From: JBLHKE01 sp047619485 | Lineage (GTDB): Bacteria; Verrucomicrobiota; Verrucomicrobiia; Verrucomicrobiales; DEV007 | Assembly: GCA_047619485.1 (NCBI GenBank) | Contig: JBLHKE010000305.1 | Coordinates: 1-8,772 of the forward strand | Direction of reading: 5' to 3' | DNA length: 8,772 nt | Part shown: one piece after another, positions 1-5,450 of the stretch | Layout: every line of letters begins with the position of its first letter | Position numbering within the stretch: position 1 is the stretch's first letter | Translations under genes and position numbers: made by a program | Notes under the pieces: model-generated | Told to the model about the DNA's origin: nothing | The model's input: only the letters and a program-made list of their open reading frames with translations | Database searches by the model: none

Positions 1-60
1 CTCTGTAGCTGCTGCCTCTGTAGCTGCTGCCCCTGTAGCTGCTGCCCCTGTAGCTGCTGC
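1..60. repeat. 15-bp tandem repeat, four copies, in-frame GSSYR codons
   Basis: Four head-to-tail 15-mers (CYCTGTAGCTGCTGC on the plus strand) start at 1, 16, 31 and 46. The only difference is C or T at the second base of each unit. Read on the minus strand this base is the third position of an Arg codon (AGG or AGA), so all variation is synonymous. Each unit encodes G-S-S-Y-R, and the repeat may continue past the window edge. In-frame 15-bp units can change copy number without breaking the protein. Confidence 0.95.
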
Positions 61-379
61 TCGAACGGGGGCTGACCCGCGGGGGCGCGTGGCCGACTGT
101 CAGGCGACTGTTGCCGCGGCTGTATACAGAGCGTGTGCTGTGTGCGTGGCCGTGATGGTTGCAGCGACCTGGGCGTGTGCAGCCGGAGGTGCATCGATCG
201 CGGATCCAACCGTAGTTTGGCGTGCCACAGCGTTGGTAGGAGGTGACTCGGTAGGTGGCGTAGAGCGCGTCGCCGCATTGGTTGTAGCCGACGACACGTC
301 GCTGGGTGCCTGCTTGGGCGATGGGTGCCAGTAGTCCGACGGCGAAAACTGCGGCGATGAATATGATAAGTTTCTTCAT
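1..379 (-). CDS. Small secreted Cys-containing protein with GSSYR repeats (3' end beyond window)
   Basis: An open frame runs from the ATG at 379-377 to the window edge: 126 codons with no stop, so the C-terminus is unseen. The start is well supported by AAAGGA (392-387) seven bases upstream. Residues 1-23 form a classic signal peptide (MKK, a hydrophobic core, then APIAQA), predicting export. The mature part has five cysteines (35, 51, 63, 67, 73). Two adjacent 16-residue units, residues 28-43 and 44-59, share the pattern RVxxYxxCGxxxY. A His-rich patch follows (NHHGHAH, 74-80), then a basic Ser/Arg/Pro linker, then tandem GSSYR units from about residue 107 to the edge. I do not recognise a named family. 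Disulfide bonding and a surface or matrix location are inferences. It points away from the oxidoreductase gene across a long spacer. Codon 126 is followed by one further base of the next codon. Confidence 0.8.
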   Translation of the reverse strand, partial: MKKLIIFIAAVFAVGLLAPIAQAGTQRRVVGYNQCGDALYATYRVTSYQRCGTPNYGWIRDRCTSGCTRPGRCNHHGHAHSTRSVYSRGNSRLTVGHAPPRVSPRSSSSYRGSSYRGSSYRGSSYR

Positions 380-386
380 GGTGTTG

Positions 387-392
387 TCCTTT
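387..392 (-). promoter_or_regulatory. Shine-Dalgarno site of the small secreted protein
   Basis: AAAGGA on the minus strand lies seven bases before the ATG at 379-377. It is the clearest ribosome binding site in the window and fixes the start of the edge gene. I found no convincing -35/-10 pair upstream of it. Confidence 0.7.
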
Positions 393-464
393 CGGTTTTG
401 GGTTCTTCGCCGGTAGGATCCCGGCTCGCATCGTTCGACGGGCTGCACATTTGGGGTATTCAAC

Positions 465-488
465 GATTCGATACTTTTTTCTCGAATC
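465..488. promoter_or_regulatory. Perfect 7-bp inverted repeat with T-rich centre, possible operator
   Basis: GATTCGA at 465-471 and TCGAATC at 482-488 are perfect inverted copies separated by ten bases that include a T6 run. The site lies about 90-110 bases upstream of the minus-strand start at 379. A transcription-factor site controlling that gene is plausible. A terminator is less likely: the T-run is in the loop rather than after the stem, and no confident gene ends here. Confidence 0.3.
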
Positions 489-548
489 CCTGCACCAGCG
501 CTGGCAGCACTGCGCACTTTCGCCTGTTCGGATGCGGGTAGGATTTCA

Positions 549-890
549 GTGTCAGCCCACGTGTGGATCCGCCGGGTTCATGCTGACTGTCTCTGGAAAC
601 AAGACCTGCAGGTGCTGCCGCTGATTCGCGATTGGCGGGAGGATGCTTCTTTCGATACGCGGTCTCCTTACCTTGAGATCGTGGACAGGCGCCTTTCGGA
701 GTTCACCAAAGGCGCTGACAGTCGGCCACGCTGGGGATTCGTAAGTTCAGCGGATAGAAATTTCAACCTCCGCAGAGCCGATCGATTTCGAGGAGGCTTT
801 GAGGACAATCTTGGTAGGTCTTCGTCAGCCATACGTGCCTGTAGAATCCGGATCCGTTGTAGCAGCGGAAGGCGGGTTGTTTTGAATTAG
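549..890 (+). CDS. Orphan reading frame of 113 codons, doubtful
   Basis: A GTG-initiated frame runs to a TAG at 888-890. Its first half has a protein-like composition with frequent G or C at third positions and a passable acidic/aromatic stretch (residues about 12-65, including LQVLPLIRDWRED and YLEIVDRRLSEF). The last third turns into a low-complexity Arg/Ser tail, as expected from non-coding GC-rich DNA. No Shine-Dalgarno site precedes the GTG. No signal peptide, membrane segment or known motif is present. It may be a small hypothetical gene, a remnant whose original C-terminus is lost, or chance. Confidence 0.2.
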   Translation: MSAHVWIRRVHADCLWKQDLQVLPLIRDWREDASFDTRSPYLEIVDRRLSEFTKGADSRPRWGFVSSADRNFNLRRADRFRGGFEDNLGRSSSAIRACRIRIRCSSGRRVVLN

Positions 891-1101
891 CCACCTCTTA
901 CTCGCATACCTTTCACGCTCCCCGATTACTAGGTCGTGTGCCCGCCAGTCCTAGGCCGGCGCGAACAGGAACTCAAGACCGTTTGGCGCGAGCCGTAGCT
1001 GGGAAATATCGATCATCGAGGCGGCCACCGCGGCGTCCTCCTCCGGAGATCGAACCCACACAGACGCGCCCTTCCACCAGATCGATCGCGGCGGTGGCTG
1101 C

Positions 1102-1115
1102 CACACACACACACA
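1102..1115. repeat. (CA)7 dinucleotide tract
   Basis: Seven uninterrupted CA units lie 42 bases upstream of the oxidoreductase ATG. A simple repeat of this kind can vary in length by slippage. It is outside the chosen coding region, so any length change would affect only the leader or promoter. Confidence 0.85.
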
Positions 1116-1156
1116 AGCCCTTGCAGATCGCGCGCTTCCCAACCAAGATAGCCGCC

Positions 1157-2368
1157 ATGAATATGAACGCCCTAATCGTCGGCACAGGTGAGTACAGCAC
1201 CGGCTTCGTCGGCGGGACCGCGAGCAGCTCGGACAAGGGCGCAGGTGTCGTCGGCCTTTGCCTCTTCCATCAGCGCGCCCTGGGCAATCTCAATCGAGTC
1301 CTGATGGCGGGTACCAACGGCACGAAGTTTCCGGCGATCCGCGAGCACCTGGACCAGCAACTAGGTCAGCGTTACCGGAATCTCGACACTGCTTTCGAGA
1401 GTTTCCCCGCCGATAATTGTGGCCGCGACACCGAGGCCTACCTGATCGCAATGGACAGCCTACACCCCGGCGACTGCGTTCTGGTCTTCACTCCGGACGA
1501 CACCCATTTCACCATCGCTACTGCGGCGGTGGAGCGCGGGCTGCACGCGCTGATCGCTAAACCTATCGTCCAAACGACTGCCGATCACCGGGCGCTCATC
1601 GACGCCGCCGAGCGCAAGGGCGTGCTGGTCGCCATGGAAGTTCACAAACGCTGGGATCCGATTTACGCCGACGCGAGGGACAAGATTCGCGACCTTGGGG
1701 ATTTCAGTTTCATGAACGCTTACATGAGCCAGCCCAAATCGCAGTTGGAGACCTTTCGCGCCTGGGCGGGCAAGTCGAGCGACATCAGTTACTACCTCAA
1801 CGCCCACCATATCGATTTCCATAACTGGGCCATCGGCCACCGTGCCAACCCTGAAAGCGTGACCGCTTTCGCCGCGACGGGGGTGGCCGAGGCGAAGGGG
1901 ATTCCGACTGAGGACACCATCAGCCTGGCGGTGAAATGGCGGAACCATGACAGCGGCAATCTCGGTACCGCGCTCTACACCTCATCGTGGATCGCCCCCA
2001 AAAGCGATGTTCACTCGCAGCAACGCTTCCACTACATGGGCCACTCCGGCGAGATTCAGATCGACCAGGCGCATCGAGGTTATGCGATCGCAACCGACGC
2101 CGGCGGCTTCTCCTCGCCGAACCCGCTGTTCATGAAATACCTCCCAGACGCCGAAGGGCAATTCGCAGGCCGCTCCGCCTACGGCTATCAGAGCATCGAA
2201 GCCTTCCTAGACGCGGCCTGCTCTGTCCGCGAAGGCCTGAGCCAATCCGCTGACTGGGACGACAAGCTCGCCACCGCGCGCCAGACCCTACCGGTTACCC
2301 AGATCCTCGAGGCCGGCCGGCAGAGCCTCGATTCCGGCGGTGCTACCGTAATCATTGAGCGGAGCTGA
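1157..2368 (+). CDS. Gfo/Idh/MocA-family NAD(P)-dependent oxidoreductase
   Basis: This 403-residue protein has no signal peptide and is presumably cytoplasmic. Family members oxidise or reduce sugars and sugar acids with NAD(P). The Rossmann fold starts at once with ALIVGTGEYSTG (5-16), giving the GxG dinucleotide-binding turn. The strand-end motif FTPDDTH (111-117) and AKP (134-136) follow; AKP replaces the usual EKP but keeps the conserved Lys135. The second half carries EVHKRWDP (161-168), YMSQPKSQLETF (189-200) and the likely catalytic HHID (217-220). From memory, GEYxTGFVGG, MSQPKSQLETFxAWAGKxSDISYYLNxHH and FHYMGxxGEI closely match fungal D-galacturonate reductase-like members, but the substrate is unproven. 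ATG 1157 is chosen because the domain begins there; the upstream in-frame extension to 938 is Arg/Pro-rich. No Shine-Dalgarno site precedes it. A poor promoter-like pair, TTGCAG (1121) with CAAGAT (1144), would give an almost leaderless transcript. Confidence 0.88.
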   Translation: MNMNALIVGTGEYSTGFVGGTASSSDKGAGVVGLCLFHQRALGNLNRVLMAGTNGTKFPAIREHLDQQLGQRYRNLDTAFESFPADNCGRDTEAYLIAMDSLHPGDCVLVFTPDDTHFTIATAAVERGLHALIAKPIVQTTADHRALIDAAERKGVLVAMEVHKRWDPIYADARDKIRDLGDFSFMNAYMSQPKSQLETFRAWAGKSSDISYYLNAHHIDFHNWAIGHRANPESVTAFAATGVAEAKGIPTEDTISLAVKWRNHDSGNLGTALYTSSWIAPKSDVHSQQRFHYMGHSGEIQIDQAHRGYAIATDAGGFSSPNPLFMKYLPDAEGQFAGRSAYGYQSIEAFLDAACSVREGLSQSADWDDKLATARQTLPVTQILEAGRQSLDSGGATVIIERS

Positions 2369-2553
2369 TCGCTGCGTTCAAAGACGGTCTATCACCCCTC
2401 CTAGAATCAGATATTGTCGCCCTCGCCGCTAGTCTCCTCAGCGTATTTGCCATCTTTTGGCGCGGACTGGATAGCATAGCCCGGCCGATTAATTGCACCA
2501 AACGGATCCTGTGTGGTGGAGTCGTGAGCTATTATTCTGCGAGGCGGAAGTAG
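2359..2553 (+). other. Start-less small frame with one membrane-like segment
   Basis: Right after the oxidoreductase, a 64-codon frame runs from just past a TGA (2356-2358) to TAG 2551-2553. It reads protein-like: AFKDGLSPLLESDIVALAA, then LLSVFAIFWRG, a single hydrophobic stretch of about 17 residues followed by basic residues. It has no ATG, GTG or TTG near its beginning. The only candidate is CTG 2365, which overlaps the oxidoreductase stop as CTGA. It overlaps the 3' end of the convergent gene by 22 bases. The pattern loosely recalls small holin-like or single-span proteins. It could be a remnant that lost its start, an unusual coupled gene, or chance. Confidence 0.18.
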
Positions 2554-5183
2554 TGATGGGTTCCGGATTTAGGAATGGTCAGTGTCATCTGATCATCAAC
2601 ACGCGCCGGAATATCGGTGACAGGCACCCAAGACCCTTGGGCTAGGGTCGGCGATGAGTAGAGTGTGAGGGGGATGCTTGCGGGCCAATTGAGGGTGATT
2701 GAACTGGCGCCCTCGAGAGTAATCGAAAGGGCGTAAATATCGATAGGATTGTCCAAATCGACGGCGATTACCCATGTGGAGGTTGACGTTGGAGCTGTTG
2801 TTTCGATGTAGCCGGCGGCTTCGTTGACGACGGCGGGGATGGCTTCCCAGACGGATCCGTCAAAGCGGAGCATGACGGCGCGGGAAGGATCGAAGGCGGC
2901 TGGGAGAAGAGCCGGGTCGTAAGCAAAGCGGAAACGGAAGGTTGCTGTGTTTTCTGGGGGGCGTGCGCTGTTGTGGTCGAGAACCCACTGTTCGCCTCCG
3001 GGTTGGTAGCGGGCAGGGATCAGTGAGGAGGACGTCACTCCGAGTGATCGCCAGCCGACGAAGAAGCTATGGCCGTCCGTGGTGGAGGCAGGAGCAACCT
3101 CGACGCCTGCAAGATCGAGACCGTTCCAGATGTTGGCTTGGAGCGGAACGGTTGCGTAGGTGAACGTGGCGGGTTTTTGTCGGTTGGTTAGGAAATATCC
3201 GCTCGAGTGGATCAAGAAGATGTCGCCCTGGGCGTTTGAGGTGATAGCCTCGTATTGCGAGGACAGCCCGTTGACCTCGCCGACGGTGGTTGCTCCTTCG
3301 AGCCTAGTGATGAAGGTGCGACCGCCTCCGGTGTAGTTCCCCGGTGTCGCGTAGGCAAAGTAGATCCCATCGTTGCCTCGGGCGAAGCCGATCGGTTTGA
3401 TCGACAAATCTTGGGCTAGTGGGATTCTTGACCACGAGCCGGCCGCGGAGCGGTACCATAGCTGGCCGGTGTCACGGAAGCTGCCATCGTCGAAAGCGAT
3501 GGCGTAGACTTGATTATCGTCTCCGATCAGGGCGCCGATTTCGGTGTCGGCGATGATGGTTTCGGGAGACCAGTCGGCACCGTCCCAGCGCCGGATTTGA
3601 CCGTCGTAGCCGCCGACAAAGATGCGATCATTGGTTGGCGCCCAGAGGGCGGTGAAGTATTCTTGGCTGGCCTGCTCAAGTGGGAGGCGGAGGATCTCGA
3701 CCGCCGTGGAGTCGCTGTCTGGCCAGTAGGCGACGCGTTGGGAATCGCACATGTGCAGCCTGCCTGACGATGAATAATCGAGCTGAAGATCGTTGCTGGT
3801 GAAGTAGTCGCCTTGGCGGCGGATCCACCCGCTGCTTTCCTTTGTGTAAATCCCGCTTCTACCGGTTTGGAAATCGTCGAAAACGATAGTGAATTCGCCG
3901 TCGGGCCGGGATGCTGCGTCGATGACATTGGCACTGTGGGAAGCATCTTCGGGCATGCCTTCGGTGGGGTAGCGGGTCACGGTGCTGCCATTTGAAGTTG
4001 CCAGGGCCATGGCGGGATCCTGGTAGTTGAGACCATTGCCGAAGAGTAGGATATCGTCGTCGCCGGATGCTGTCGCACCGTTGAGGCGGCCATTGAAGTA
4101 GCTCCCGTGGCTGAAGGCGAGCGGGCTAAGGGTCGAGGATGTCGTATCGAACTGGTAGACGCCGCCCTCGTTGTCGACGACGAACAGCTGGTCGCCGTAG
4201 GCGTCGGCGGCTTGCCAGCTGCCGCGCACCTCGTTGCCGTATTCGGTATTCTGAGTCGGCGCAGCCCCAGTGAAATGGCGGATCGTCCGATCGACGAAGA
4301 AGTAGAGGTCATCGGGGCTATTTCCACGGATATCGAGGATCTGGCCACTACCGAAGAAACCACCTTCGCCGAGCTCGAGGTCAGTCCAGGTGCCATCGGG
4401 ATTGCGCTTGAAGACGGTGCCCCAGTTGTGACCCGCGTAGACGTGATCGGCATCGATGGCGTGGATGGTGGTGAGGATGTTGATGCTGAAATTCCCCTCT
4501 TCGAGTTTTTGCTCAAGAGTCCAGTTGGTGCCGTCGAAATGGATGACTTGCCCGTGCGTGCCGACCATAAAGAGGCCGAGGCCATCGACCCATTGGACGT
4601 CATTCATACTGCCTTCTGGGAATGCTCCAGGTATCGCTCCTTGGAAATCGATGTTGTTCCACTTGGTGCCGTCCCACTTGAAGAGGGACAAGTAGCTTTC
4701 AATGATCGCCCAGACCTCGGTCGGTGACTGCACCCAGACATCGGACAGGGTTAGGCTCTGACCTGCCCAGTCGACGGGGGGTGGCATTTTCAGCCAAGAA
4801 GACCCGTCGTAGTGGAGGACGACTGATTTGTCATCGTTGGTGGATTGGTAGGAGTCGCCGCCGACTGCCCAGATGTTGTCGCTGCTGGTGCCGTGGATGC
4901 TGAAGAGCGGACGCTCGGTCGGCGTTTCCATTTCGGTCCAGGTGGTGCCGTCCCAGTGGAAAATGACGCCGCCATCTCCGGCGACGTAGACGCTGTTGGT
5001 GTTCTCCGCCCAGATGGCGTTGAGGGAGTTCTGTGTGGGGTATGCCGAACTGAAATGCCAGTCTGGGGAGAGGCTGGCAGATGCGGGAGCCGCTTGGAAG
5101 AGTAGAGCTAGCCCGAGGGCGAGTGCCATCGCGTATCCCGATCTCTGAGACGGATGCGAACGGAGTTTATGTAGCTTGTCCAT
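2532..5183 (-). CDS. Secreted beta-propeller-like repeat protein with verrucomicrobial C-terminal module
   Basis: An 883-residue exported protein. Residues 1-36 form a signal peptide: a basic n-region with KLHKLRSHPSQR, a core ALALGLALLFQ, and cleavage after APASA. The body repeats a blade-like unit in which a 'NxIWAVG/VYVAG' strand is followed by an aromatic-DGxxW turn: WDGTTW (77-82), YDGSSW (125-130), WDGTKW (170-175), FDGTNW (216-221), PDGTW (262-266), RWDGADW (532-538) and FDGSVW (774-779). This resembles BNR/Kelch-type propellers that bind ligands or partners; I see no catalytic motif. The last 65 or so residues (ITLNWP, LTLYSSP, GSWVPV, HYFRL) match the module that ends many secreted Verrucomicrobiota proteins. 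The start at 5183 is chosen because the signal peptide begins there; the in-frame extension to 5345 is unlike a signal and overlaps the divergent promoter region. No good Shine-Dalgarno site is seen. It converges on the oxidoreductase gene, with 163 bases between stops and no clear terminator. Ligand and role are unknown. Confidence 0.82.
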   Translation of the reverse strand: MDKLHKLRSHPSQRSGYAMALALGLALLFQAAPASASLSPDWHFSSAYPTQNSLNAIWAENTNSVYVAGDGGVIFHWDGTTWTEMETPTERPLFSIHGTSSDNIWAVGGDSYQSTNDDKSVVLHYDGSSWLKMPPPVDWAGQSLTLSDVWVQSPTEVWAIIESYLSLFKWDGTKWNNIDFQGAIPGAFPEGSMNDVQWVDGLGLFMVGTHGQVIHFDGTNWTLEQKLEEGNFSINILTTIHAIDADHVYAGHNWGTVFKRNPDGTWTDLELGEGGFFGSGQILDIRGNSPDDLYFFVDRTIRHFTGAAPTQNTEYGNEVRGSWQAADAYGDQLFVVDNEGGVYQFDTTSSTLSPLAFSHGSYFNGRLNGATASGDDDILLFGNGLNYQDPAMALATSNGSTVTRYPTEGMPEDASHSANVIDAASRPDGEFTIVFDDFQTGRSGIYTKESSGWIRRQGDYFTSNDLQLDYSSSGRLHMCDSQRVAYWPDSDSTAVEILRLPLEQASQEYFTALWAPTNDRIFVGGYDGQIRRWDGADWSPETIIADTEIGALIGDDNQVYAIAFDDGSFRDTGQLWYRSAAGSWSRIPLAQDLSIKPIGFARGNDGIYFAYATPGNYTGGGRTFITRLEGATTVGEVNGLSSQYEAITSNAQGDIFLIHSSGYFLTNRQKPATFTYATVPLQANIWNGLDLAGVEVAPASTTDGHSFFVGWRSLGVTSSSLIPARYQPGGEQWVLDHNSARPPENTATFRFRFAYDPALLPAAFDPSRAVMLRFDGSVWEAIPAVVNEAAGYIETTAPTSTSTWVIAVDLDNPIDIYALSITLEGASSITLNWPASIPLTLYSSPTLAQGSWVPVTDIPARVDDQMTLTIPKSGTHHYFRLAE

Positions 5184-5408
5184 ACCGCTATCATCAACTT
5201 GAGAAACACCAAATACCTTGCATTTACTGCGAAATCTAGAGCAAGGGTTGACTCTGGAAATTTGTTTTTTGGGTGGCGCTCTTGAGAAGATGGGACAAAA
5301 GGGGGAGCCATACGATAAGGGTGAACCAAATGGTGCCGCTACCACGGTTCCCCCGACGGGTCGCCGGGTTAGCCCCCGATCTCTTCGGCCCCGAGGCGCG
5401 TGCTTCTA

Positions 5409-5437
5409 TTGACGGCTGGGTAGGAATCCGGTAATCT
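5409..5437 (+). promoter_or_regulatory. Sigma70-like promoter of the PSD1 gene
   Basis: TTGACG (5409-5414) is followed after exactly 17 bases by TAATCT (5432-5437). The -35 box matches the consensus at five of six bases; the -10 keeps the key T, A and final T. The expected transcription start near 5444 leaves only about seven bases before the ATG at 5451, and no Shine-Dalgarno site is present, so a near-leaderless transcript is inferred. The rest of the 267-base divergent spacer (5184-5450) shows an A/T-rich patch around 5260-5275 but no convincing promoter for the minus-strand gene. Confidence 0.5.
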
Positions 5438-5450
5438 CCTGTCCGATCCG

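Larger units (their letters stand above)
380..1156. other. Long spacer between divergent genes; no confident gene
   Basis: This stretch separates the start of the secreted-protein gene (minus) from the oxidoreductase start (plus). It contains the ribosome binding site of the former, an inverted repeat at 465-488, a 10-bp perfect palindrome CCAGCGCTGG at 495-504, an orphan plus-strand frame at 549-890, a short minus-strand frame at 1142-951, and a (CA)7 tract at 1102-1115. No tRNA, transposase remnant or strong terminator is visible. The possible remnants suggest degraded coding sequence, but no family can be named. Confidence 0.6.

Noticed and set aside
1..60. Short repeat array as a CRISPR or intergenic satellite
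   Set aside because: Units are contiguous 15-mers without spacers and read in frame as GSSYR in a protein, so it is a coding repeat.
89..334. 81-codon plus-strand frame
   Set aside because: It is antisense to the secreted-protein gene, which has a ribosome binding site and signal peptide; the composition (Ala/Val/Cys) is that of a shadow.
495..504. Perfect 10-bp palindrome CCAGCGCTGG
   Set aside because: A palindrome of this length without a spacer is common by chance in GC-rich DNA, and no second copy was seen nearby.
938..1156. 73-codon in-frame N-terminal extension of the oxidoreductase
   Set aside because: It is Arg/Pro/Thr-rich, spans the (CA)7 tract and precedes a Rossmann fold that begins directly at ATG 1157, so the upstream start is judged spurious.
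2369..2531. Bidirectional terminator between the convergent genes
   Set aside because: Only a four-base stem (GCCA/TGGC near 2448-2460) was found, with no T-tract after it, so no terminator is called.
3977..4727. Overlapping frames of about 206-208 codons on both strands
   Set aside because: Both lie inside the propeller gene in other frames. The minus-strand one is Ser/Thr-rich frame-shifted read-through and the plus-strand one is antisense.
5184..5345. 54-codon in-frame extension of the propeller protein
   Set aside because: The signal peptide starts at the Met encoded at 5183. An upstream start would bury the signal and extend into the divergent promoter spacer.
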